64,000 bases of DNA from Thomasclavelia spiroformis (GCA_016901755.1 JACJKV010000008.1:18610-82609), one strand, 5' to 3'. Shown: positions 37,401 through 45,552, counted from the first letter of the stretch. Program-made: numbers and translations. The notes: generated by a model not told the origin, from the letters alone.

Positions 37401-38918
37401 ATAATTGAATAGTGGTGGATGTTTTTTTGATAATACTGCCAATGGTGTATCATTCCCCATCGCTACAATATTTTCATTGCCCGTCAATGCCAGATTTTTT
37501 ATATAATTTGTATCTTCATAACTGTATCCATGGATTTTCTGTAATTTAGTCAGATCATCTCCACAATATCTTTCTATTCTGACATTTGGAATACGCATAT
37601 CTTTCAGTTTCAGCAGATTGCTTTCCAGCCATTCACCATATGGCTGTTTAGAAGCATATTGTTCTTTAAGATCATTATCTTTGATCAGTTCTCCCTTTTT
37701 CGTATCTACCAGCAGCATTTTTCCTGGTCTTAATCGTTCTTTCAAAATGACATCCTGTGGTGGAATATCTAAAGCCCCAACTTCAGAAGACAGGATCAGA
37801 TAGTGATCTTTGGTAATATAGTAACGTGATGGACGTAATCCATTACGGTCTAAGACCGCTCCCATGATGTCACCATCACTAAATAAGATGGATGCTGGTC
37901 CATCCCATGGTTCCATTAAAGTTGCATTATATTCATAGAAATCCTTTTTTGCCTGTGACATGCTTTTATCATTTTCATATGGTTCAGGAATACACATCAT
38001 CACCGCTCTTGGCAAATCCATTCCTGACATCACCAGAAATTCTAATGTATTATCCAGCATTGCTGAATCAGATCCGTTGACATCAACAACAGGATATACT
38101 TTTCTGGTATCAATGAGATCAGTATGCATATTTTCTTCACGACAAAGCATGTTATTGGCATTACCTTTGATCGTATTAATTTCACCATTATGAACTATAA
38201 AACGATTAGGATGTGCTCTTTTCCATGAAGGCATCGTATTCGTAGAAAAACGCGAATGCACCAGAGCAATAGCACTTTTATAATCCTGATCCTGAAGATC
38301 TTTAAAAAACAGACGTAACTGATCAACCAGAAACATTCCTTTATAAACAATGGTACGACTTGAAAGCGAACATACATAGGTATCTTCAAACTGACTTTGT
38401 TCAAAAATTCTTCTTACCTGATATAATTTTCGATCAAAAGCAATTCCTGACTTGGTTTCTTCTGGTTTAGCAATAAATCCCTGACAGATAAAAGGCATAG
38501 CATCTAAAGCCTTTTTCCCTAATACTTTAGCCATGATTGGCACTTTACGCCAACCTAAAAACTGCATACCTTCTTTCTTAACAATGGTTTCAAACATTTT
38601 TTCTACACGATGACGAATTTTTTCATCTTGAGGCATGAAACACATGGCCACACCAAATTTTCCTTCAGCAGGTAAATCAAATTCAGTGATGACTTTCTTA
38701 AAATAAGCATATGGTATCTGGGTAAGTATGCCAACACCATCACCAGTTTGTCCAGCCGCATCTTTTCCAGCTCGATGTTCCAGCTGTTCTACTATTTTTA
38801 ATGCATCATGAACTGTGCGATGTGTTTTTTCTCCTTTGATATTGACAACAGCACCGATTCCACAGTTATCATGTTCAAAAGCTTTATCATATAAACCTGT
38901 TTTCACTTGTTCGTTCAT
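34398..38918 (-). CDS. gltB: Glutamate synthase, large subunit
   Basis: GltB makes two glutamates from glutamine and 2-oxoglutarate. The 1506-residue protein has an N-terminal class II amidotransferase domain whose nucleophile Cys19 (DNCGIGAVV) becomes N-terminal after propeptide removal, a central domain, the FMN-binding synthase domain and a 3Fe-4S site CNLDTCPVG, followed by the GXGXG helical domain (GGAGQSFGAF, SGGKLIVV, ATSGEAYINGVAGERF). Size and order match bacterial GltB. It leads the gltB-gltD operon with a TTTACA-TATTCT promoter overlaid by a palindrome. Confidence 0.97.
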   Translation of the reverse strand: MNEQVKTGLYDKAFEHDNCGIGAVVNIKGEKTHRTVHDALKIVEQLEHRAGKDAAGQTGDGVGILTQIPYAYFKKVITEFDLPAEGKFGVAMCFMPQDEKIRHRVEKMFETIVKKEGMQFLGWRKVPIMAKVLGKKALDAMPFICQGFIAKPEETKSGIAFDRKLYQVRRIFEQSQFEDTYVCSLSSRTIVYKGMFLVDQLRLFFKDLQDQDYKSAIALVHSRFSTNTMPSWKRAHPNRFIVHNGEINTIKGNANNMLCREENMHTDLIDTRKVYPVVDVNGSDSAMLDNTLEFLVMSGMDLPRAVMMCIPEPYENDKSMSQAKKDFYEYNATLMEPWDGPASILFSDGDIMGAVLDRNGLRPSRYYITKDHYLILSSEVGALDIPPQDVILKERLRPGKMLLVDTKKGELIKDNDLKEQYASKQPYGEWLESNLLKLKDMRIPNVRIERYCGDDLTKLQKIHGYSYEDTNYIKNLALTGNENIVAMGNDTPLAVLSKKHPPLFNYFKQLFAQVTNPPIDAIREEIVTSTSVYIGRDGNMLEDCQENCHLLKISHPILTNTDLLKIKNMKKEGFKVGLVDITYIKNTSLEKAIERVFVEVDKVYHDGCNIVILSDRAVDDNHLPIPSLLAVSAVNSYLVRTKKRNSLALILESAEPREVHHYATLLGYGASAINGYLAQDTIYDLIDQGLLNKDYYAAIHDYNDGILHGIVKIASKMGVSTIQSYRGSQNFEAIGLSSQVIDKYFPHTVSRIEGKTIKDIEADVEYRHDQVYDPLGLDVDITLDSAGDHKERSGKEEHLYNPATIHKLQQATRRQDYQLFKEYTQMIDAEGAHSNLRGLLQFKKGHPIDISEVEPVEEIVKRFKTGAMSYGSISKEAHETLAIAMNRLHGKSNSGEGGEDPERFKTLANGDSKCSAIKQVASGRFGVTSEYLCSANEIQIKMAQGAKPGEGGHLPGGKVYPWIAKTRHSTPGVGLISPPPHHDIYSIEDLAQLIYDLKNANQDARISVKLVSESGVGTIAAGVAKAGANVILISGYDGGTGAAPKNSVYNAGLPWELGLAEAHQTLIMNDLRSRVVIETDGKLMTGRDLAIATLLGAEEYGFATAPLVTMGCVMMRVCNLDTCPVGVATQNPLLRKNFKGKPEYVENFMRFIAQELREYMAQLGFKTIDEMVGRSDMLEIRPDCEHLDLSKIIDNPYTKAKAKHFDPKNAYDFKLNQTKDVTVLYQQMKKALDTKQPASIDVRVSNTDRSFGTLFGSQITKKYGTSLQQDTFTVNCFGAGGQSFGAFIPQGLTLKLYGDSNDYFGKGLSGGKLIVVPPEDAIIKAQDNIIIGNVALYGATSGEAYINGVAGERFAVRNSGAVAVVEGVGDHGLEYMTGGMVVVLGPTGRNFAAGMSGGIAYVYDPQNRFYEHINKELVDYKNVKSRYDEEQLKELIQKHYQYTGSQVAKEILDHYGNEVSHFKKVVPHDYSKMMSLISTFEQQGLSNDQAKVEAFNTFKKGIDEHG

Positions 38919-38944
38919 AATGATCCCCCTTTATTATTAGTGTA

Positions 38945-38973
38945 AGAATATCACATTTAGTAAAATGTGTAAA
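38945..38973 (-). promoter_or_regulatory. gltBD promoter with palindromic operator between -35 and -10
   Basis: TTTACA (38968-38973) and TATTCT (38945-38950) with a 17-base spacer. The palindrome CACATTT-AGTA-AAATGTG (38952-38969) fills the spacer and touches the -35, the classic position of a repressor site. Confidence 0.65.
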
Positions 38974-39153
38974 GTATAGTTATTTTTTTAGGATATTCGT
39001 AAATTATTGTATTTTTTTAAATACAATATATCATTTTTGGATATTTTTTTATAAAAAATGCATATTTTTTTGCATGAATAATAATTATATTTTACTATTT
39101 TAATAAATTTATTTCATTATTAATTAAAAAAATTTTTAATTTTTTTTTATTTA
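38974..39153. other. AT-rich intergenic region with hairpins, no gene
   Basis: About 180 bases of very AT-rich sequence between divergent gltB and pduL. It holds a perfect hairpin TTGTATTT-TTTT-AAATACAA (39007-39026) and a second ATGCA/TGCAT pair. I see no open reading frame or RNA gene. Confidence 0.6.
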
Positions 39154-39182
39154 TTGGCATTATTCGCCAAAAAGAGTAAGAT
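39154..39182 (+). promoter_or_regulatory. pduL promoter with inverted repeat over the -35
   Basis: TTGGCA (39154-39159), 17-base spacer and TAAGAT (39177-39182). The inverted repeat TTGGC-ATTATTC-GCCAA (39154-39170) covers the -35 and may be an operator. Confidence 0.6.
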
Positions 39183-39213
39183 ATATATAGAAAAACTAAA
39201 GGAGAAAAAAGTA

Positions 39214-39786
39214 ATGGAAAACAAATTTATTGTAGAAACTTCTGCTAGACATATCCACTTAAGTGAAAAGGATTTAGCAATTTTATTTGGTGAAGGACAC
39301 CAGTTAACAAATAAAAAAGATTTATCACAGCCTGGTCAGTTTGCCTGTGTAGAAAGAGTAACAGTTATAGGACCTAAGGGTCAGTTAAATATGTCAGTAT
39401 TAGGACCAACAAGAAATGAAACACAAGTAGAAATCTCATTAACTGATGCCAGAAGCATTGGGGTTGCAGCAGCCATCAGAGAATCAGGAGATATTGAAGG
39501 AACAGCTGGATGTAAGTTAGTTGGCCCTGCAGGTGAAGTTGAAATTCCTTGTGGTGTTATTGCTGCAAAACGTCATATTCATTTAACACCAGAAGATGCT
39601 GAAAAATTTGGAGTTAAAGATAAAGAAATCGTTAAAGTTGAAATTAATACTGATGGACGTTCATTAATTTTTGGAGATGTTGTATGTCGTGTCAGTGCCT
39701 CATACGCGACTGCAATGCATATCGATACTGATGAAAGCAATGCGGCAGCATGCGGTAGAGAAGTATACGGACAAATCGTTAAATAA
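39214..39786 (+). CDS. pduL: PduL-type phosphate acyltransferase
   Basis: PduL transfers an acyl group between CoA and phosphate (acetyl- or propionyl-phosphate) and can replace Pta for ATP formation from acetyl-CoA. The 190-residue protein shows the two characteristic RHIHL motifs (SARHIHLSEKDL and AKRHIHLTPEDAEKFG), whose histidines bind zinc, and the GPTRNETQVEIS segment. The start at 39214 follows AAAGGAG. No microcompartment shell genes and no encapsulation peptide-like extension are near, so a cytosolic acetate role is likely. Confidence 0.92.
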   Translation: MENKFIVETSARHIHLSEKDLAILFGEGHQLTNKKDLSQPGQFACVERVTVIGPKGQLNMSVLGPTRNETQVEISLTDARSIGVAAAIRESGDIEGTAGCKLVGPAGEVEIPCGVIAAKRHIHLTPEDAEKFGVKDKEIVKVEINTDGRSLIFGDVVCRVSASYATAMHIDTDESNAAACGREVYGQIVK

Positions 39787-39787
39787 T

Positions 39788-39810
39788 AAAAAAGCCGATT
39801 GGCTTTTTTT
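39788..39810 (+). terminator. Terminator of pduL
   Basis: AAAAAAGCC-GATT-GGCTTTTTT, a 9-bp perfect stem with T run, directly after the stop codon. Confidence 0.9.
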
Positions 39811-39830
39811 CATTATTCGACAAAATATGA

Positions 39831-39836
39831 TATAAT
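39831..39836 (+). promoter_or_regulatory. -10 element of DUF4230 gene
   Basis: A perfect TATAAT 17 bases before the start, preceded by TG-like and T-rich sequence. The -35 would overlap the end of the pduL terminator. Confidence 0.5.
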
Positions 39837-39852
39837 GCTTTTGGGTGATATC

Positions 39853-40494
39853 ATGAAAATATTAAAAATACTAGGTCAATCAAAAAAAGCCATTGGTGGC
39901 ATCATTGCCATTATCTTATTTATGGCTGCCATCTTTTATGCTGGAATGCTGTTTGGTGGCAGTCATGAAGCAGAGGTTACTTCAACCACCATCAAAAATC
40001 AGCTGGTTGAAATCAATGAACTGGCCGTTTATTCATATGAATACAGTAAAGTTGGAAAATTCTCCGATAATCTCACATTCAATGGTTGGGATATTCCTTT
40101 AACTCAAAAAAGTTTTCTCATTACATACGATGGTATTTTAAAAGCTGGTGTAGACTTCAATAACGCTAAAATTGAAGTTGATGGTCAAACAATCAGTATT
40201 ACCATTCCTCAAAGTGAAGTTCTCAGTCATGAAATCGATGAAGATTCAATAGAAGTTTATGATGAAACCAATAATGTTTTTAATCAGATCAGTGTCAATG
40301 ATTATAAAACATTCGCCACCAAAGAAAAAAGCAAAACCGAAAAAGAAGCCATTGCTAATGGACTGCTGGATAAAGCCAATAGCCGTGTCAAAGAAATATT
40401 AACTACATATTTACAGTCTGTTTTTGAAAACCAAGGCGACTATAAAATTAATATCACAATTTTATCTGACGAAAAAAATACCGATGAAAATTAA
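39853..40494 (+). CDS. DUF4230-family membrane-anchored protein
   Basis: The 213-residue protein has one N-terminal membrane helix (about 12-32) and an extracytoplasmic domain that matches DUF4230: the TTTIKNQLVEINELAVYSYEY start, the DGILKAGVDFNNAKIEVDG strand and ITIPQSEVLSHEID. The function of DUF4230 is unknown. ATG 39853 follows GGGTGAT and places the helix directly at the N-terminus; an in-frame ATG 54 bases upstream lies before the -10 element and is excluded. Confidence 0.82.
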   Translation: MKILKILGQSKKAIGGIIAIILFMAAIFYAGMLFGGSHEAEVTSTTIKNQLVEINELAVYSYEYSKVGKFSDNLTFNGWDIPLTQKSFLITYDGILKAGVDFNNAKIEVDGQTISITIPQSEVLSHEIDEDSIEVYDETNNVFNQISVNDYKTFATKEKSKTEKEAIANGLLDKANSRVKEILTTYLQSVFENQGDYKINITILSDEKNTDEN

Positions 40495-40502
40495 TCATCG
40501 GT
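40480..40502. terminator. Bidirectional terminator between DUF4230 gene and hup
   Basis: ACCGATGA / TCATCGGT, 8-bp perfect stem with 7-base loop and T runs on both strands, overlapping the DUF4230 stop. Confidence 0.85.
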
Positions 40503-40505
40503 TTT

Positions 40506-40781
40506 TTATTTATTGACAGCTTTTTTTAAAGCAGTGCTAGCCTTAAAAGCAGGTGCTTTACTGGCAGCAATTTCCATTGTTTCTCCAGTTTTAGGATTTC
40601 TTCCCATTCTTGCTTCACGTTGACGAACTTCAAAATTTCCAAATCCTTTTAATGAAACTTTATCACCTTTTGCCAAAGCATCAGTGATAACATCTATCAA
40701 TGAGGAAACAACTTTATCGACATCTGTTTTAGTCAATTCTGTTTTTGAAGCGATAGCTTCGATTAATTCAGCTTTATTCAT
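40506..40781 (-). CDS. hup: DNA-binding protein HU
   Basis: HU is a small dimeric nucleoid protein that bends DNA. The 91-residue protein starts MNKAELIEAIASKTELTKTD and contains the DNA-binding arm GFGNFEVRQREARMGRNPKT with its conserved Arg and Pro residues. Length and motifs are standard. It is transcribed alone, ahead of a bidirectional terminator. Confidence 0.97.
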   Translation of the reverse strand: MNKAELIEAIASKTELTKTDVDKVVSSLIDVITDALAKGDKVSLKGFGNFEVRQREARMGRNPKTGETMEIAASKAPAFKASTALKKAVNK

Positions 40782-40876
40782 TTCTTATTTCTCCATTCTC
40801 ATAGATTTAGGAATTTATCTTTTCCATAGCTATATTCTACTACTTTACTACACTCTACACAATAAATTCCATCAAA

Positions 40877-41920
40877 TTAACGTATTTGTTTGAGATAATC
40901 AACAAATTCATGACATGTTTGTTTTGATGTAGCCCAAGATGTCACTAAACGGACACAGGTATGAGTTTCATCTATTTTACACATGAATGTTGTTGTATAT
41001 TTTTGACTGACATAGTCTAATGTCTGATTATCGAATATGACAAAAATCTGATTTGTCGTAGATTCGATATACATAGTATACCCACATTTCTTTAAACCAT
41101 CTCTTAAAATATCAGCGCATTCATTTTCGTGTTTACCAATTTTTAGATACAGCTGATCACGCCATAAGGCCGCAAACTGAACGCCTAATAGTCTTCCTTT
41201 GGCCAGCATCGCACCTTTTTGTTTTAAATGATAGCGAAAATCAGTCTTTAATGCATCATTAACAATAACCAGACATTCCCCAAACAGCGCTCCCATCTTT
41301 GTTCCACCGATATAGAAAACGTCACTGTATCTGGCCATATCTTTTAAATCAGGGGCATCATCTTTTACCAGTGCACTTCCCAAACGGGCACCATCAATAA
41401 ACAGATATAAATTATGTTTCTGACAGCATTGATAAATAGCTTTTAATTCTGATAACGTATAATAAGTTCCATATTCGGTAGTTTGTGAAATATAAACCAT
41501 CTTAATAGCGACAGCATGTTCATCACGATGTTCATTTACAACGCTTTCTATCATTTCTGGATTCAGTTTCCCGTTGATATGTGGTCGGGTTACGATCTTA
41601 TGTCCAGTATATTCTACTGCTCCTGTTTCATGGACATTGATATGACCACTGTCAACCGTCATCACCGCCTGATACGATCTTAATGCTGCAGCAATCACGA
41701 TCATATTGGTTTGCGTTCCACCAATCAGATAGTGTACATCAACATTATCATTATCAATGATCTGCTTTAACATACTGGTTGCCTGACTGCAGTATTCATC
41801 TTCACCATAGCCTGCACATTGAACATCATTAGTTTTCACCAAAGCTGCTAAAACATTAGGATGAGCTCCTTCTAAATAATCACTTGCAAAACTATACATA
41901 CTATTCTCCTTCAAATTCAA
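40877..41920 (-). CDS. Low-specificity threonine aldolase / beta-eliminating lyase family
   Basis: The PLP enzyme most likely splits L-threonine (or allo-threonine) into glycine and acetaldehyde. The 347-residue protein shows the family features: HINVHETGAVEYTGHK at the N-terminal half, LYLFIDGARLGSAL with the Asp that binds the PLP nitrogen, and the Schiff-base Lys in YIGGTKMGALFGE. The length matches (about 340). Monocistronic. Related tyrosine/tryptophan lyases are longer, which disfavours them. Confidence 0.88.
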   Translation of the reverse strand: MNLKENSMYSFASDYLEGAHPNVLAALVKTNDVQCAGYGEDEYCSQATSMLKQIIDNDNVDVHYLIGGTQTNMIVIAAALRSYQAVMTVDSGHINVHETGAVEYTGHKIVTRPHINGKLNPEMIESVVNEHRDEHAVAIKMVYISQTTEYGTYYTLSELKAIYQCCQKHNLYLFIDGARLGSALVKDDAPDLKDMARYSDVFYIGGTKMGALFGECLVIVNDALKTDFRYHLKQKGAMLAKGRLLGVQFAALWRDQLYLKIGKHENECADILRDGLKKCGYTMYIESTTNQIFVIFDNQTLDYVSQKYTTTFMCKIDETHTCVRLVTSWATSKQTCHEFVDYLKQIR

Positions 41921-42036
41921 AGTCTTTTTAAATTATAGCATGTGTCTATAACTTTTGAAATGATATTTAACAAAAATATGATATTGTCTATTGGCTTTAA
42001 AGAAGTTATGATAAATGCAGATAAAGGAGAACTATT

Positions 42037-42609
42037 ATGAATTTAAACGAAAAATACGAACATATCATTCAAGATCTGCTGCAGGAAAAATCAAATGATC
42101 CTATTGCCATTGTCCAGCATATCATGACCAGAGACTATATCAGCATGCATGGTCCAGAACACCATTTTTTAGATGGTGCTGCCTTACTTGTGGCCTTATA
42201 TAACAAAGGACTTATTAAGGATCTTTCTAAACAGTTAGACACCTTGGCTCAACGTTCCATTAAAATGCCAGGTGCTATGTGTGGTCATTGGGGTGTATGT
42301 GGTTCCAGTGCTTCTATTGGTGCTGCCTTATCCGTTTTCCATGAAACGGGACCGTTATCGCATAGTATTGATTATAAAGAACATATGGCCTTAACTTCAT
42401 CAATCATCGCCCGTGAAGGTCAAATTGGCGGTCCTCGCTGCTGTAAAAGAAATGCATTTATCGCTTTGTCTACTGCTGTACAATTTATTAAAGAAACATA
42501 TGGTATAGAGCTGACAAATCAGCCTGTAAAATGTCATTTCAGTCAGTATAACAGTCAATGTCTGCATTCAAAATGTCCTTTCCATATTGAAAAAGAGCAA
42601 TCGCTATAG
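42037..42609 (+). CDS. DUF5714-family cysteine-rich protein
   Basis: The 190-residue soluble protein contains conserved-looking motifs: HGPEHHFLDGAALLVAL (38-54), KMPGAMCGHWGVCGSSASIG (77-96), GGPRCCKRN (131-139) and a Cys-rich end with CHFSQYNSQCLHSKCPF (166-182). Seven cysteines (82, 88, 135, 136, 166, 175, 180) and several His suggest a metal or Fe-S cofactor. This matches DUF5714, seen mostly in anaerobes and often near radical SAM enzymes; no radical SAM gene is in the window. Role unknown. The start follows AAAGGAG. Confidence 0.8.
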   Translation: MNLNEKYEHIIQDLLQEKSNDPIAIVQHIMTRDYISMHGPEHHFLDGAALLVALYNKGLIKDLSKQLDTLAQRSIKMPGAMCGHWGVCGSSASIGAALSVFHETGPLSHSIDYKEHMALTSSIIAREGQIGGPRCCKRNAFIALSTAVQFIKETYGIELTNQPVKCHFSQYNSQCLHSKCPFHIEKEQSL

Positions 42610-42619
42610 ATTGCTCTTT
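42592..42619. terminator. Bidirectional terminator between DUF5714 and ZIP genes
   Basis: AAAGAGCAATC-GCTATA-GATTGCTCTTT, an 11-bp perfect stem covering the stop codon of the DUF5714 gene and ending at the ZIP gene stop. Confidence 0.85.
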
Positions 42620-43394
42620 ATCCTAAGGCAGTATCTAAGATCATCATCAAAACAAAACCTATTGATACGCCGATCGTTCCTAAGTTAGAATGTTTGCCGC
42701 TTTGTGACTCTGGAATCAGTTCTTCTACGACGACATAAATCATTGCTCCAGCTGCAAATGACAGTAAATAAGGTAAAGCCGCAACAATGTATCTTGTCAG
42801 CAAGATCGTTATAAAAGCACTTATTGGTTCTACGATTCCAGAAAGACTGCCCCAGAAAAATGCTTTTCCTTTAGACATTCCACTGCCTTTTAGTGGCATG
42901 GAAATAATGGCACCTTCGGGAAAATTCTGAATCGCTATTCCTAAAGACAAGGCAATAGCTCCAGCCATGGTAATTCCCGTATTGCCAATAGCCGCACTGG
43001 CAAAAATGACCCCAACAGCCATCCCTTCTGGGATATTATGTAAAGTAACTGCCAAAATCAGCATCGTTGATTTTTTTAATTTGGCAGGTAAGCCTTCTGG
43101 TTCACTATCTTTTAGATGCAAATGAGGAATAATACAGTCAAGCAATAACAAAAAGGCAATTCCCAACAGAAATCCCAGACTTGCTGGTAACCAGGAAATA
43201 CCATTTTGTTTTTCAGCCAGATCAATTGATGGAAGCATCAAAGACCAGATGGCTGCTGCAATCATTACTCCCGAAGCAAATCCTAACAATATCTTTTCAA
43301 TTTTTGGATTCATTTTATCCTTCATCAGGAAAACCAGGGTTGCCCCTAAAGCTGTCCCTAAAAAAGGAATCATTAATCCGATAAATGTATTCAT
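42618..43394 (-). CDS. ZIP-family metal transporter
   Basis: ZIP proteins import zinc or related divalent metals. The 258-residue protein has eight hydrophobic segments and the family motifs HNIPEGMAVGV (helix IV) and IQNFPEGAIIS (helix V), whose His, Asn, Pro and Glu line the metal path, followed by SGIVEPISAFI. It resembles ZupT/GufA. ATG 43394 follows GGTGATAG and starts directly at the first helix; an in-frame upstream start at 43439 lacks a good site. Cytoplasmic loop is short and not His-rich. Confidence 0.92.
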   Translation of the reverse strand: MNTFIGLMIPFLGTALGATLVFLMKDKMNPKIEKILLGFASGVMIAAAIWSLMLPSIDLAEKQNGISWLPASLGFLLGIAFLLLLDCIIPHLHLKDSEPEGLPAKLKKSTMLILAVTLHNIPEGMAVGVIFASAAIGNTGITMAGAIALSLGIAIQNFPEGAIISMPLKGSGMSKGKAFFWGSLSGIVEPISAFITILLTRYIVAALPYLLSFAAGAMIYVVVEELIPESQSGKHSNLGTIGVSIGFVLMMILDTALG

Positions 43395-43465
43395 ATCTAT
43401 CACCAGTTTCATTGTATTAAACAACAATTCTGATGTCAAATCATGTACTCATTTAATGAATTCTG

Positions 43466-44359
43466 TCAGGAAATCACACTTTCAATAAATTTTGCCATCG
43501 TTTGTTTATATTCATCATTTTCTTTCAGTTCATACAGATATTTTTCATCTTTAACGACAAACAGCGTCTTTTCCCCACGATTACTGTTAAATAAGGAATA
43601 AACCATTCTTAATGGGACAAATTCATCTTTTCTGGTATGAAAGAATAATGTTGGAATATCGTTATGTTTAGCATACTGAATCGTACTTTCTTTAATGTCA
43701 ATAAAGACAGATTTTTTAATATTACGCGCTATTAATGATAAGACAGGAAATTTAGAAATCTTATAATCAGTGACAATACGATAACCAATAATATCATAAG
43801 GACTGGTAAAAGCACCATCAGAAATAATACCCACTACATTTTTCAGCAGATGCTTACCAGAAGCATTAATTATAGCATTAGCTCCAGCTTCTTTACCATA
43901 CATTAAGATCTGATGATCTTTACCATAAGTATTGATCAGATATTCATTCCATAAAACGATATCCTGAACATCTTTGATTCCAAACCCTCTGATATAGCCA
44001 TCACTTTGACCATGAGCACAAAAATCAATCAAAAGAATATTAGCCTCAGGTAAATGTTCCTTAAAGTATGGAACATATAAAGCCATATCCTTTGCTTCCA
44101 GTCCGAAAGGATGAGCAATCAGAACTGTAGTTTTGGCATTTTCATTTTCCAGAATAATACCATGCAGTTTTATATCCTGATGATTGTGGATATAAACATT
44201 TTTACAGCTGTATTTTGTTTCTAAAAGAAATGGTCTGTCATCATTTTTATGATGACGGTACATCAGTTTCTTACTGTATTTATTAGCGACAGAAATGACT
44301 GTAGAAGCAGTTACTCCTAATGCCGTTAGTGCCAGCAGTCCTTTAGTCTTATATTTCAT
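43466..44359 (-). CDS. Alpha/beta-hydrolase-fold membrane-anchored protein lacking the catalytic serine
   Basis: The 297-residue protein has a signal-anchor helix (about 7-25) followed by an alpha/beta-hydrolase domain like the YqkD/PF12146 type: oxyanion region IAHPFGLEAKD (81-91), LLIDFCAHGQSDG, then the nucleophile elbow. The elbow reads YGKEAGA (154-160), so Glu157 replaces the catalytic Ser of GxSxG. The Asp of the triad is kept (Asp245 in TRKDEFVP), but no His follows at the expected place near the C-terminus. Classical hydrolysis is unlikely. The gene starts 2 bases after the stop of the 396-aa gene. Confidence 0.82.
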   Translation of the reverse strand: MKYKTKGLLALTALGVTASTVISVANKYSKKLMYRHHKNDDRPFLLETKYSCKNVYIHNHQDIKLHGIILENENAKTTVLIAHPFGLEAKDMALYVPYFKEHLPEANILLIDFCAHGQSDGYIRGFGIKDVQDIVLWNEYLINTYGKDHQILMYGKEAGANAIINASGKHLLKNVVGIISDGAFTSPYDIIGYRIVTDYKISKFPVLSLIARNIKKSVFIDIKESTIQYAKHNDIPTLFFHTRKDEFVPLRMVYSLFNSNRGEKTLFVVKDEKYLYELKENDEYKQTMAKFIESVIS

Positions 44360-44361
44360 AA

Positions 44362-45552
44362 TTAATCCTCCTTATATTCTTCCATTAATAAACGGTTAAT
44401 ATTGGCAACCTGTTCAAATGAAGTTAAACGATATTTATCATTATTCATTCGGGCTGCATAAAAACGAATTGCTTTTTCCAGTTCATCTTTAATGATTGCT
44501 TTATATTCAGCAGGAAAAGTTGAAATTGGAAAACAGACAAATACAAAAGTATTATAATCTTTAGAAAACAGATCGATCAGCAAGCCATAGCCTTCATTTA
44601 AAATAATTGAATTTCCTATTGCCAGCTGCAGATCATGATTCGCAAAAGTCAGCATATCGCTCATTACAAATCGTAAAATATCCTGACAGGCATCACGATA
44701 AGCATCAGCATCACTCATAAAGATCGCTTTGATATATTTAATAACGATATTATTTTCATCAGTTTCTTCTTTAGCTTTCTTCTGCATATATTTAAATAAC
44801 TGTAAAGCCACTTTAGCATCAGATAAAACCAGATTTCCAAAATCTGTCATAATAGCAAAAGCAAATCTTTTATACTGACATAAGCGCCAGATTGCTTCTA
44901 AAAGCTGATCTTTAGTATCCTTAAAAAATTTTTTTAAATATTTTAAAACCAGTCTGATAATTTCTCTGAAATAATACAGGTGATACTGATATTCAGTATC
45001 CAGATATTTGGCATTTACACCATCCCATTCATATTCATAAAGAATTTTATCTAACAGTAAAGAAATCGAATCCATAAATTTCTTATAATTATCATTTTGA
45101 ATCAGTCTTTCCAGATAAGGCATGAAAAAAGTATAAAATTCATCTACTGTTTCCTGATTCGTACCAGAATGATACTGCAGATAATCCAGAATATTACGAT
45201 AATCCAATGGTTCCAAAAATGTGTCTTGAGGATGCGTTTCAATAAAATGATCAAAAACATGACAGTTTAATATTGTCGTATACTGGTTAAAATACAAGAT
45301 CTTATGCAACGCATCTTTAATGATATATTCCTGTTCCTGTTCATGCAGTTCTTCAGAAAAAGTATAGTCAATCACATCTTGTGAATAATCAATGGTTAAA
45401 AATACACTGATTTCTCGAAACTGTGGATCAAGTATATAATAATGAAATTTTCTTTCATATTTTTTTGTTTGGACAGAACTATGACAACGGTATTTTCCTA
45501 CATAAGTACTTTTATGACTGTTTAAATAATCATCTATACATTTCCTTGTCAC
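44362..45552 (-). CDS. Hypothetical protein, 396 residues, helical, unknown function
   Basis: I do not recognise a family. The protein starts with GTG at 45552, 5 bases after GGGAGGTG; the nearby ATG is directly followed by a stop and is excluded. It has a basic N-terminal part, then mostly helical Leu/Tyr/Lys-rich sequence, no signal peptide and no membrane helix. The composition suggests an alpha-solenoid or coiled domain in the cytoplasm. It is coupled to the hydrolase-fold protein (2-base gap), so they may act together. Confidence 0.75.
   Translation of the reverse strand: MTRKCIDDYLNSHKSTYVGKYRCHSSVQTKKYERKFHYYILDPQFREISVFLTIDYSQDVIDYTFSEELHEQEQEYIIKDALHKILYFNQYTTILNCHVFDHFIETHPQDTFLEPLDYRNILDYLQYHSGTNQETVDEFYTFFMPYLERLIQNDNYKKFMDSISLLLDKILYEYEWDGVNAKYLDTEYQYHLYYFREIIRLVLKYLKKFFKDTKDQLLEAIWRLCQYKRFAFAIMTDFGNLVLSDAKVALQLFKYMQKKAKEETDENNIVIKYIKAIFMSDADAYRDACQDILRFVMSDMLTFANHDLQLAIGNSIILNEGYGLLIDLFSKDYNTFVFVCFPISTFPAEYKAIIKDELEKAIRFYAARMNNDKYRLTSFEQVANINRLLMEEYKED

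Noticed and set aside
39001..39150. AT-rich stretch with hairpins as a replication origin or small RNA
   Set aside because: No DnaA boxes, no promoter-terminator pair and no conserved core are visible; divergent promoters explain the AT-richness.
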